A stretch of DNA of 7,966 nucleotides from Treponema sp. (GCA_031288575.1 JAITRD010000283.1:1-7966), one strand, 5' to 3'. Counted from the stretch's first letter, positions 1 to 5,658 are shown. Notes: generated from the sequence alone by a model not told the origin. A program made the numbers and translations.

Positions 1-500
1 CAGGTATCCACGGTGCCGAAAAGAACCTCCCCCCGCCGGGCCTTTTCCCGGGCCCCCTCCACGTGATCGAGGATCCATTTAATCTTGGTCCCGGCAAAAT
101 AAGCGTCCGGCACGAGGCCCGTGGTTTTTTTGATATAATCCCCCAGGCCCTCTTTAACCAGGGCGTCCACCAGGTCCGAGGTACGCCGGCACTGCCAAAC
201 AATGGCGTTATAGACGGGCAGCCCCGTGGTTTTGTCCCACATCAGGGTGGTCTCCCGCTGGTTGGTTATGCCGATGGCCCGGATATCCCGGATCGGAATG
301 TTCCGCCTGGTGAGGAGTTCCATCATTACCGCGTATTGGGAGGCGTAAATTTCCATGGGATCATGTTCGACCCAGCCTTCCCGGGGGTAGATCTGGGTTA
401 ATTCCTTCTGTTCCATCCCAATCATGTTTTGTTCCCGGTCAAAAAGGATAGCCCGGGAACTGGTGGTACCCTGGTCCAGGGCTAAAATATAGTCGGCCAT
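1..500 (-). CDS. glpK: Glycerol kinase, N-terminal 166 residues (partial at window edge)
   Basis: Glycerol kinase phosphorylates glycerol with ATP to sn-glycerol 3-phosphate in the cytoplasm. Translating the minus strand from the ATG at 498-500 gives an unbroken frame to the window edge. It shows the FGGY-family N-terminal phosphate-binding motif LDQGTTSSR (residues 8-16), GWVEHDP (42-48), NQRET (80-84; R82 and E83 align with the glycerol-contacting Arg-Glu pair of the E. coli enzyme), WQCRRT (102-107) and Y134 before the FAGTK segment. The match to GlpK is nearly collinear, so identification is firm and a xylulokinase is unlikely. About two thirds of the protein, including the ATP-binding domain, lies outside the window. 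A good ribosome-binding site (GAAAGGAG on the minus strand, about 510-517) fixes the start. The gene diverges from the phosphodiesterase at 622, which would supply glycerol 3-phosphate to the same pool. Confidence 0.97.
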   Translation of the reverse strand, partial: MADYILALDQGTTSSRAILFDREQNMIGMEQKELTQIYPREGWVEHDPMEIYASQYAVMMELLTRRNIPIRDIRAIGITNQRETTLMWDKTTGLPVYNAIVWQCRRTSDLVDALVKEGLGDYIKKTTGLVPDAYFAGTKIKWILDHVEGAREKARRGEVLFGTVDT

Positions 501-621
501 ATTAATAAACTCCTTTCAAGGAATGGAACAATATTATCATGCCTTTTTAGGAAACGAAACAGGAAAATTCCCTATCTTTATCCGCCGGCATGGGGTAATA
601 TAGGAAAAAGGAGAACGCGAT
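501..621. promoter_or_regulatory. Divergent promoter region between glpK and the phosphodiesterase
   Basis: This 121-bp gap must hold the start signals of two divergent genes. On the minus strand a GATAAT/TAATAT -10-like sequence lies at 531-538 with no convincing -35. On the plus strand a TAATAT lies at 596-601, close to the ribosome-binding site AGGAG (609-613), again without a clear -35. No clear operator palindrome was found. The placement as a shared control region is inferred from gene orientation. Confidence 0.4.
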
Positions 622-1368
622 ATGAAGGTTATTGCCCATAGGGGATATTCGGGGAAGTACCCTGAAAACACCATGCTGGCCTTTAAAATGGCCCTTGAGG
701 CCGGCTGCGATGAAATTGAGCTGGATATCCAGATGAGCGCCGACGGCAGGATAGTGATTTTCCATGACGAAAGCACCGGCCGGGTTACGGGCGTACCGGG
801 GCTGGTCCGGAATTTTACCTTTGAGGAACTGCGGAAACTGGACGCCTCGGCGCTTTACGCCGGAAAATTCGGCTTTAACCCCGTCCCTTCCCTGGAGGAA
901 TATTTTTCCTGGGTAAAAGACACGGGGATTAGCACCAATATCGAACTAAAAAACAGCGTCTTTTATTACGAGGCCCTGGAAGCGAAAACAACGGAACTTA
1001 TCAAAAAATACGGCCTGGAAAAACGGGTGATGTTCTCCTCATTTAACCACGCTTCCCTGGTGAAATGCAAAGAGCTGGCCCCCTCTATTCCTTGCGGGGT
1101 CCTGGTCTCCGCCCCGGGGCTGGGAAATGCCCCCTGTTTCCTCAAGAGCTTCGGCTTTGAATATTACCATCCGGACATAGGGTGCCTGAACGACGAGACT
1201 GTAGCGGAATGTAAAAAACAGGGAATCGGGCTAAACGTCTGGACCGTCAATGATATGGGGGGGCTCCTCCGGCTTGAGGAATGGGGCTGCGACGGGATTA
1301 TCACCAATTTTCCCGATGTCTGCAAAAAATGGCTAAAAAACAACCCCTCGCTCCGGGTTTCTCCATAA
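622..1368 (+). CDS. ugpQ: Glycerophosphodiester phosphodiesterase (cytoplasmic, UgpQ-type)
   Basis: This enzyme hydrolyses glycerophosphodiesters (deacylated phospholipid head groups) to sn-glycerol 3-phosphate and an alcohol. The 248-residue protein shows the GDPD TIM-barrel signature from its first residues: HRG (H6 to G8), PENT (14-17), the metal ligands E33 and D35 in EIELD, catalytic H48 in FHDE, and the further acidic ligand E108 in NIELKN. The motif NVWTVND near the C-terminus is also typical. There is no signal peptide, and the length matches cytoplasmic UgpQ-type enzymes (about 250 residues), not the longer exported GlpQ lipoproteins known from other spirochaetes. The ATG is preceded by AGGAG eight bases upstream. 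It diverges from glpK and converges on the methyltransferase with a 15-base gap. The symbol reflects enzyme type; a ugp transporter is not visible here. Confidence 0.93.
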   Translation: MKVIAHRGYSGKYPENTMLAFKMALEAGCDEIELDIQMSADGRIVIFHDESTGRVTGVPGLVRNFTFEELRKLDASALYAGKFGFNPVPSLEEYFSWVKDTGISTNIELKNSVFYYEALEAKTTELIKKYGLEKRVMFSSFNHASLVKCKELAPSIPCGVLVSAPGLGNAPCFLKSFGFEYYHPDIGCLNDETVAECKKQGIGLNVWTVNDMGGLLRLEEWGCDGIITNFPDVCKKWLKNNPSLRVSP

Positions 1369-1383
1369 CCCCGGTAAAGGGGG

Positions 1384-2175
1384 TCATTTCCTCCCCACCG
1401 CGATAAGCGCCGCCGCCCGGTGATCGTAGGGGGATTCGTCCCAGGCGCCGTAGAGTTCCACCCGGGAAAAACCCGCTTCCTCCAGGAGCCTCCGCAGTTC
1501 CGAGGCGGCGTAAAGCCGCTGGGTAAAGGTCTTTTCGATCCGCTTCTTTTCGTTGATGAGGATCCACCGGTTTTTTAACCCCGCCCAGGAATCAACCGGG
1601 GCATATTTGGTAAGGACCATAAAACCGGCCCGTTCAAACCATTCGGCCTCGATAAAATCCCGGACCGCCATTTCCTTGCCCAGGGTTTCGATAATAAAGG
1701 CCCCCCCGGGTTTCAGGGATTCGTAAACATTCTTCGCCACAAGCAGATCCTCCCGGGGGTCCTCAAAATACCCGAAGGAAATATAGAGGTTTACCGCGGC
1801 GTCAAAAAAACCGGGCCGCTTAAAGGAACGGGCGTCCTCCCGGATAAAGTCTATGTCCAGCTTTGCGCAGGCCGCGTCCTCCACGGCGGTCCGGAGGTAG
1901 GCCTCGGTGATATCCACCCCGGTAACGGCAAAACCCCGGCCGGCCAGTTCCAGGCTGACCCGGCCCATGCCGCAGCAAAGGTCCAGCAGCCGGGGGCCGC
2001 CGGCCCTTTCCCCGCCGGCCCCCTCCCCTTCTTCGCCGTAAAGGTTCAGCCGGGCAAGCCGGGTAATCCCGTCGGCCGCCAGGGGGACCTCCTGCCAGTG
2101 TTTTTCATCAAAGATAATGGGAGCGTACTCGGTCCAAAAATCTTCATCGTTAAACCATTCTTTTTTATAAGCCAT
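1384..2175 (-). CDS. Class I SAM-dependent methyltransferase
   Basis: The product is a Rossmann-fold methyltransferase whose substrate cannot be read from the sequence. Counting from the ATG at 2173-2175 it has about 263 residues. Motif I (LLDLCCGMG) sits near residue 65, followed by the acidic strand-2 motif VTGVDIT, an IREDA segment and the post-core LKPGG motif. The N-terminal part (KKEWFNDEDFW, then FDEKHW) is the kind of lid region seen in small-molecule or unknown-substrate methyltransferases. A Gly/Glu-rich stretch (about residues 47-60, EEGEGAGGERAGG) precedes motif I and looks like a low-complexity linker. The start is uncertain: an in-frame TTG at 2179-2181 would add two residues, and the only Shine-Dalgarno-like bases (AGGG, minus strand near 2188-2191) suit the TTG better by spacing. 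The gene converges on the phosphodiesterase with no clear terminator between them. A structured element (2225-2317) lies just upstream. Confidence 0.85.
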   Translation of the reverse strand: MAYKKEWFNDEDFWTEYAPIIFDEKHWQEVPLAADGITRLARLNLYGEEGEGAGGERAGGPRLLDLCCGMGRVSLELAGRGFAVTGVDITEAYLRTAVEDAACAKLDIDFIREDARSFKRPGFFDAAVNLYISFGYFEDPREDLLVAKNVYESLKPGGAFIIETLGKEMAVRDFIEAEWFERAGFMVLTKYAPVDSWAGLKNRWILINEKKRIEKTFTQRLYAASELRRLLEEAGFSRVELYGAWDESPYDHRAAALIAVGRK

Positions 2176-2224
2176 AACCAATCATAACCCTATGACAGCG
2201 GAGCATTAAGCCCCTCACGACTCC

Positions 2225-2317
2225 CCCCAGGGGGGCACTTGACCGAAGCTTTGCACCATCTGTCTCTCTCGGGAGCAAAAAAAACCTCCTTGTGCAAAGC
2301 AAGCGTGCCCCCTGGGG
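2225..2317. repeat. Nested inverted-repeat element, about 93 bp, cruciform or RNA-hairpin forming
   Basis: Three nested stems are visible. The outer arms are CCCCAGGGGGGCAC (2225-2238) and GTGCCCCCTGGGG (2305-2317), complementary with one bulged G. The middle arms are GCTTTGCAC (2248-2256) and GTGCAAAGC (2292-2300), a perfect 9-bp match. An apical 4-bp stem joins 2272-2275 (GGAG) to 2286-2289 (CTCC) around an A8 tract. The element lies in the divergent gap between the methyltransferase (minus) and the lipoprotein (plus), so it could be in the 5' leader of the methyltransferase mRNA. It has no open frame of its own worth calling. It could be a small dispersed repeat, a regulatory leader or a small RNA; the sequence does not decide. 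Stem complementarity is directly seen; function is unknown. Confidence 0.6.
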
Positions 2318-2343
2318 AATTTTCCCCACCCGCCCGGTCATTT

Positions 2344-2371
2344 TTGTTAAAGTCCAACAGTTGGTTATAAA
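2344..2371 (+). promoter_or_regulatory. Candidate sigma-70-type promoter with a small palindrome in the spacer
   Basis: A TTGTTA -35-like box (2344-2349) and a TATAAA -10-like box (2366-2371) are separated by 16 bp, pointing toward the lipoprotein at 2459. The spacer contains the perfect interrupted palindrome CCAAC-A-GTTGG (2354-2364), which could be an operator. Support is by motif only. Confidence 0.35.
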
Positions 2372-2427
2372 AGTAAATGCAGGAGCCTTGTTTAAGCCGT
2401 TCCCGGGTTGCAATAAGGAATAGTTTT

Positions 2428-2433
2428 TATAAT
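2428..2433 (+). promoter_or_regulatory. Consensus -10 box (TATAAT) upstream of the lipoprotein
   Basis: A perfect TATAAT lies 25 bases upstream of the GTG start at 2459. A TTGCAA at 2408-2413 is only 14 bp away, which is short for a -35 element, and the correctly spaced hexamer (GGGTTG, 2405-2410) is poor. If used, the 5' leader would be about 20 bases and would contain the GGAG ribosome-binding site (2445-2448). Confidence 0.4.
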
Positions 2434-2458
2434 AGTTAAAGCATGGAGTGTAAAAAGA

Positions 2459-3286
2459 GTGGGTAGAGCGCAAAAAATTATTTGTTTTGTTTTTGGGGCG
2501 GGGATTTTTTTGGGGATGGTCGCTTGTACCGGCAACCCCCGTTCCGGGGAATCCTGGAAAAACCGGGCTGTATACCAGCAGGTCCAAAAAGAAGAATCGG
2601 TACTCCTTTTCCCGGAACAAAAGGACCGGAGCCCCAGGCTGAATCTGAAATTTGCCCTGCTTGACCTTTCAGGTTCCAAGGCGGAGGGGCAGTTCCTGCA
2701 AAATGTTTTGTACGGGCAAAATACCCCTGACGAATATAAAGAAAAGGTCATCCGCGAATATACAGACGAGTATTTTCAAATGCGGGAGGCGGTGGCGCAA
2801 AATCCGGATTTTTTCGGGGAAAGCCTGAACTGGTTTTACAGTGAAATAATGGAAAGGACTGCAATTTTTTCCCGGGGGATAGGAATCCGCTGGAGCCGGG
2901 AATATTATACCGGGGGCGCCCACGGTATGCGGGAGGCGGAATATTTTATCCTGGATTTGGCGGCAATGAAACGGCTCAAACTGGAGGATCTCATAAAACC
3001 CGGCTCCGAACCGGCGCTGATGGAGGAGGTCGTTTTTGCCCTCCGGGATCTTTCAAACCTTGACGGGGACGCGCCCCTTTCCTCAGGAAATTATTTTGAG
3101 GATACCGTCGAAGTTCCCCAAAATTTTTTTATAAATTCCCGGGGTTTAGGTTTCCATTGGGATCCCTATGAAATCGCCCCCTATGCGGTTGGCCCCATTG
3201 AAATCCTTATCCCCTATGACAAGATAAAAAACCTTTTAACCCCCCAAGGCTTATCAATAATAGACAATATCAAGGATTTGGAGTAA
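2459..3286 (+). CDS. Putative lipoprotein with DUF3298/RsiV-like domain
   Basis: This 275-residue protein begins at a GTG with GGAG ten bases upstream (2445-2448). An ATG at 2443 is in another frame and meets a stop after seven codons. A basic N-terminus and a hydrophobic stretch (residues 7-21) end in a relaxed lipobox, GMVAC, with C23 as the likely lipidated residue, so it is probably anchored in the inner or outer membrane. The C-terminal half resembles the DUF3298 domain (as in RsiV and PdaC-like proteins): YYTGGAHG at 149-156, an FILDL segment, KLEDLIKPG, and a terminal FHWDPYEIAPYAVGPIEILI-like block followed by PYDKI. Members of that family include extracytoplasmic anti-sigma factors and cell-envelope proteins, but no sigma factor or peptidoglycan enzyme is adjacent, so no specific role is assigned. 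Codon use is like its neighbours. A structured repeat begins 46 bases after the stop. Confidence 0.85.
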   Translation: MGRAQKIICFVFGAGIFLGMVACTGNPRSGESWKNRAVYQQVQKEESVLLFPEQKDRSPRLNLKFALLDLSGSKAEGQFLQNVLYGQNTPDEYKEKVIREYTDEYFQMREAVAQNPDFFGESLNWFYSEIMERTAIFSRGIGIRWSREYYTGGAHGMREAEYFILDLAAMKRLKLEDLIKPGSEPALMEEVVFALRDLSNLDGDAPLSSGNYFEDTVEVPQNFFINSRGLGFHWDPYEIAPYAVGPIEILIPYDKIKNLLTPQGLSIIDNIKDLE

Positions 3287-3542
3287 GCGGAAATTGGTTC
3301 TTTATCCCCTTTGATATATTCCGATAATAAAATGAGGCTTTCCCAAAACTTCAGTTTTTGGGAAAGCGACCTTATAATTCTGCAGTTTTGCAAGGCTAAA
3401 AGCCTGAAAAACTGCAAGAGCCTGTCCCAAAACCATGCGCTTTAGCGCATAGTCAATTAGTTTTGGGACAGGCTCGAATAATAAGGTATTTGTAAAGGAT
3501 CGGGCTTTCTAAAAGGTTTAGGTATCAAAGGGGATCCGCTTA
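3284..3542. repeat. Locus-specific inverted repeat enclosing the structured repeat and masking a ribosome-binding site
   Basis: ATCCCCTTTGATA (3304-3316) and TATCAAAGGGGAT (3523-3535) are perfectly complementary over 13 bases. The outer flanks also pair: TAAGCGG (3284-3290, starting at the lipoprotein stop codon) with CCGCTTA (3536-3542, ending at the first base of the next start codon), with 13 unpaired bases on the left side only. The enclosed 206 bases contain the three self-folding hairpins of the 3333-3475 repeat. An RNA spanning the region could therefore form a three-branched structure closed by a long stem. The AAAGGGG ribosome-binding site of the 3542 gene (3527-3533) lies inside the right arm. 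These arms are absent around the second repeat copy at 7707-7849. Pairing is seen; a translational role is inferred. Confidence 0.6.
3333..3475 (+). repeat. Three-hairpin modular intergenic repeat, copy 1
   Basis: Module A (3337-3367) is a hairpin with perfect 12-bp arms GCTTTCCCAAAA and TTTTGGGAAAGC around a 7-base loop. Module B (3382-3415) has outer arms GCAGTTTT/AAAACTGC and inner arms AGGCT/AGCCT. Module C (3418-3475) has perfect 16-bp arms GAGCCTGTCCCAAAAC and GTTTTGGGACAGGCTC, with a further hairpin ATGCGC-TTTA-GCGCAT (3435-3450) inside. The same 143-base arrangement recurs on the other strand at 7707-7849. Modules A and B are identical between the copies, the 14-base spacer between them has diverged, and module C is partly diverged. 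No T-tract follows any hairpin, so these are not typical intrinsic terminators. The 7-base direct repeat ATAATAA flanks the copy (3324-3330 and 3478-3484). The element resembles REP/BIME- or MITE-type repeats in design. Confidence 0.9.
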
Positions 3543-3754
3543 TGAAACGATATGGCATAAAATGCCGTCCGGACAGTGTTGAGTATTTTGATATTCTTGA
3601 GGAAACTGAAGAAGGTTTTTATGTAAAGGTTGTCCGGATAAAAAACGGAAGTGAACGGGTAATAAAGGAATTTATAACCCGCAGCCTTTTTAATATCTGC
3701 CTGAAAACAGGGTATATCTCGGAGGCAAAAGAGGCGTCTTCTTCGGTAGCCTAG
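3542..3754 (+). CDS. Small conserved-looking hypothetical protein, 70 residues
   Basis: The 70-residue product has no signal peptide or membrane segment and is rich in charged residues. It begins MKRYGIKCRPDSVEYFDILE, continues with a strand-like segment (EGFYVKVVRIKNGSERVIKEF) and ends with a helical stretch containing LFNICLKTGYI. I recognise the general look of short treponemal hypotheticals but cannot assign a family or function. The ATG has a good AAAGGGG site at 3527-3533, eight bases upstream, but that site lies inside the right arm of a perfect inverted repeat (3523-3535) and may be masked in longer transcripts. The adenylate cyclase gene follows after 58 bases on the same strand. The good ribosome-binding site and coding-like amino-acid composition support it as a real gene. 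Confidence 0.7.
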   Translation: MKRYGIKCRPDSVEYFDILEETEEGFYVKVVRIKNGSERVIKEFITRSLFNICLKTGYISEAKEASSSVA

Positions 3755-3777
3755 CGGTTTATGTTTAAGGGCCGGTA

Positions 3778-3806
3778 TTGTATCTCCCTTCCCTTTTATT
3801 TAGACT
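3778..3806 (+). promoter_or_regulatory. Candidate promoter placing the cyclase transcript start at its ATG
   Basis: TTGTAT (3778-3783) and TAGACT (3801-3806) are separated by exactly 17 bp, each matching four of six consensus bases. A transcription start about seven bases after the -10 box would fall at 3812-3813, the A of the cyclase ATG. There is no Shine-Dalgarno sequence upstream of that ATG, which fits a leaderless mRNA. This is inference from spacing. Confidence 0.4.
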
Positions 3807-3812
3807 AAAAAC

Positions 3813-5483
3813 ATGAGTATCCGCTCTAAAATCATTCTGGTTGTTTTACCCCTGATTATCACTACCCTGTTTCTCGCCGAGGCTGCTTCTTATTTTACCG
3901 CCGTAAACGGAATCACCCGGCTCGCCCGGACTTTTTTGGATTTTAAAGCGGAGGGGCTGGAAAAATACGCCGAAAGCCAATGGGCACTGCTGGTGGAAAA
4001 CAACTATGCCGGCCGGCCGGATATGATTGCCGCCGCTCAAAAGGCGGTGGAAATCTATGCCCGGAGCATCATTTTAAGCGACACCGAAATCATCCTTGCC
4101 CTGGATGAGGACGGCGCCATTGTGATGAGCACTTCCCCGGCGGGCCTGCTCCCGGAAGAAAAACCCCCGCTCCTTGATCTGCTCCGGGAAGGGCACGGGG
4201 GCATCCTCAGCGCCGACATCGGGGGAGTTACCCGGGTATTCCAGGCCTTTTATTTTGTCCCCTTTAGGTGGCAGGTGCTGCTTACGGAAGAACGGGCCGC
4301 CTTTTACCGGGATGTGGACGCTATTACCTTTCAAACGGCTGTCATGATCGCCGGCGCCTCCCTGGCGGCGGTGGTAATCCTCTTTTTATTTGCCAGGCTG
4401 CTTACCAAACCCCTGGGCAGGGTGATGGCCGCCATGAACGCCATCATCAGCGGGGGGGACCTCGCTTCCCGGGTGGAGGTGGAATACCGGGATGAGACCG
4501 GGCAGCTTGCCGCTACCTTTAACACCATGATAGGGGAACTTGAACAGGCCTACCGGCAGATTAAACGCCATGCCTTTAACGCGGTTCTGGCGGGAAAAAA
4601 GGAACAGAGGATCCGGCAGATATTCCAGAAATACGTCCCCCGGGATTTGATTGATAAATTTTTTGCCGCCCCGGAGTCTATGCTGGTGGGGGACAACCGG
4701 GAACTGGTCATCCTCTTTTCGGATATCCGGGGCTTCACCACCATCTCCGAAGCCATGCCCCCGGATGAACTGGTAAATTCCCTGAACCGCTATTTTTCCG
4801 GCCAGGTGGACATCATCATGAACCGGAACGGCATTGTGGATAAGTATATCGGGGACGCCATCATGGCTTTTTGGGGGGCTCCGGTAAAACACGAAGACGA
4901 CGTCCTCCAGGCGGTCCTCTCCGCCCTGGACATGATCGACGCCGTAGATGAATTCAACCGGCATCAGAAGGAGCTGGGGAAACCGGAATTTAAGATCGGC
5001 ATCGGCATTAATTACGGGATAGTTACGGTGGGAAATATCGGCAGCGAGCGGAAAATGGATTATACCGTCATCGGCGATGCGGTAAACCTGGCTTCCCGCA
5101 TGGAGGGGCTTACCAAAACCTATCATCAGGAACTGCTGATCTCCGAAGGCCTTTACGCCGCCTTACAAAAACAGGCGCCGGGACAGTTCCCCGTCCGCCT
5201 CCTGGATACGGTGGCGGTCAAGGGGAAAACCCGGGGGGTTAGGATTTTTACCCTCAAACGTTCCCTCCCGGCGGAGGAGCAGAAAGCCTGGGCCCTTCAC
5301 AACAAGGGGATGGAATTCTACTACCGCCGCCTCTTTAAGGAAGCGGCGGAGCGGTTTCAGGCGGCGCTTGCCCTGCTTCCCGGGGATTTTAACGCCCAAA
5401 ACATCCTGGCCCGGTGCCTGGACTATGGGGCGGATCCGCCCCCCCAGGGCTGGAACGGCGTTGAGGTAATGAAAACCAAATAG
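3813..5483 (+). CDS. Membrane-bound class III adenylate cyclase with sensor, HAMP and TPR-like tail
   Basis: This 556-residue protein should make cAMP from ATP at the inner face of the cytoplasmic membrane. In order it has a first membrane segment (about 7-27), a periplasmic Cache-like sensor region (about 30-170), a second membrane segment (about 175-198), a HAMP linker (about 196-250, with TKPLGRV and DETGQL), a cyclase-entry helix with QKYVPRDLIDKF, the class III catalytic domain (about 295-475) and one TPR-like repeat (about 488-530), ending in PPPQGWNGV. The catalytic set appears complete: metal-binding D304 (FSDIRGFT) and D348 (GDAIMAFWG), substrate-selecting K344 and D416 (KMDYTVIG), and transition-state N425 and R429 (NLASR). 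Lys/Asp at the selecting positions favours ATP over GTP. An in-frame stop (TAG, 3801-3803) precedes the ATG, so no upstream start is possible. No Shine-Dalgarno site is visible. The ligand sensed is unknown. Confidence 0.93.
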   Translation: MSIRSKIILVVLPLIITTLFLAEAASYFTAVNGITRLARTFLDFKAEGLEKYAESQWALLVENNYAGRPDMIAAAQKAVEIYARSIILSDTEIILALDEDGAIVMSTSPAGLLPEEKPPLLDLLREGHGGILSADIGGVTRVFQAFYFVPFRWQVLLTEERAAFYRDVDAITFQTAVMIAGASLAAVVILFLFARLLTKPLGRVMAAMNAIISGGDLASRVEVEYRDETGQLAATFNTMIGELEQAYRQIKRHAFNAVLAGKKEQRIRQIFQKYVPRDLIDKFFAAPESMLVGDNRELVILFSDIRGFTTISEAMPPDELVNSLNRYFSGQVDIIMNRNGIVDKYIGDAIMAFWGAPVKHEDDVLQAVLSALDMIDAVDEFNRHQKELGKPEFKIGIGINYGIVTVGNIGSERKMDYTVIGDAVNLASRMEGLTKTYHQELLISEGLYAALQKQAPGQFPVRLLDTVAVKGKTRGVRIFTLKRSLPAEEQKAWALHNKGMEFYYRRLFKEAAERFQAALALLPGDFNAQNILARCLDYGADPPPQGWNGVEVMKTK

Positions 5484-5524
5484 GCTGCCCGGCCCGCCTA
5501 AGCCTCATTATGAAGGGCAGCAAA

Positions 5525-5547
5525 AAACCCGGCCATAAGCCGGGTTT
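5525..5547. terminator. Bidirectional intrinsic terminator between cyclase and groES
   Basis: A perfect 9-bp stem, AAACCCGGC (5525-5533) and GCCGGGTTT (5539-5547), encloses a 5-base loop. On the minus strand it runs into a T6 tract (5527 down to 5522), a good intrinsic terminator for groES. On the plus strand the following TTTATAA is a weaker tract that could end cyclase transcripts. Confidence 0.75.
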
Positions 5548-5559
5548 ATAAGGACCGCA

Positions 5560-5584
5560 AAACCCCCGGGCAAGCCGGGGGTTT
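5560..5584. terminator. Second GC-rich hairpin of the tandem terminator
   Basis: Arms AAACCCCCGG (5560-5569) and CCGGGGGTTT (5575-5584) pair over 10 bp around a 5-base loop. On the minus strand the stem is followed by TTTTGCGG, a short T run. It is the first of two strong hairpins met by transcripts leaving groES and probably acts with the one at 5525-5547. Confidence 0.6.
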
Positions 5585-5604
5585 GTCGGGATTCGCGGGT
5601 AAAG

Positions 5605-5650
5605 GAGCTTCCTGCCCTTCGGACAGGGGCAAAGCTCAAGCGCTTGCCCC
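5605..5650. other. Alternative hairpin cluster just downstream of groES
   Basis: Two mutually exclusive foldings are visible. One pairs GAGCTT (5605-5610) with AAGCTC (5632-5637), with an inner CCTGCCC/GGACAGG stem (5611-5617 with 5621-5627; one mismatch in DNA, a G-U wobble in the minus-strand RNA). The other pairs GGGGCAA (5626-5632) with TTGCCCC (5644-5650), and CAAGCGCTTG (5637-5646) is itself a perfect palindrome. The cluster starts 9 bases after the groES stop codon. It may stabilise the 3' end of the groES mRNA; no function is shown. Confidence 0.4.
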
Positions 5651-5658
5651 GGGAAGGC

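Noticed and set aside
63..401. A 112-codon plus-strand open frame at the window start
   Set aside because: It is antisense to glpK, whose minus-strand translation is unmistakable.
1368..1384. A terminator between the phosphodiesterase and methyltransferase
   Set aside because: Only a 5-bp ACCCC/GGGGT pairing is visible, without a T-tract and overlapping both stop codons.
2165..2620. A 151-codon minus-strand open frame over the intergenic element and lipoprotein start
   Set aside because: It runs through the inverted-repeat element and antisense to the lipoprotein, and has low coding character and no family resemblance.
3214..3417. A 67-codon minus-strand open frame ending in the lipoprotein gene
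   Set aside because: Most of it is the reverse translation of the structured repeat; such frames will recur wherever the repeat does and are likely spurious.
3333..3475. Interpretation of the repeat as a CRISPR array or insertion sequence
   Set aside because: There are no regularly spaced direct repeats and no transposase; each locus has one copy with three different hairpins.
4386..5126. A 246-codon open frame on the minus strand inside the cyclase gene
   Set aside because: It is antisense to the fully supported catalytic domain, has no recognisable motif and is explained by GC-rich codon usage on the sense strand.
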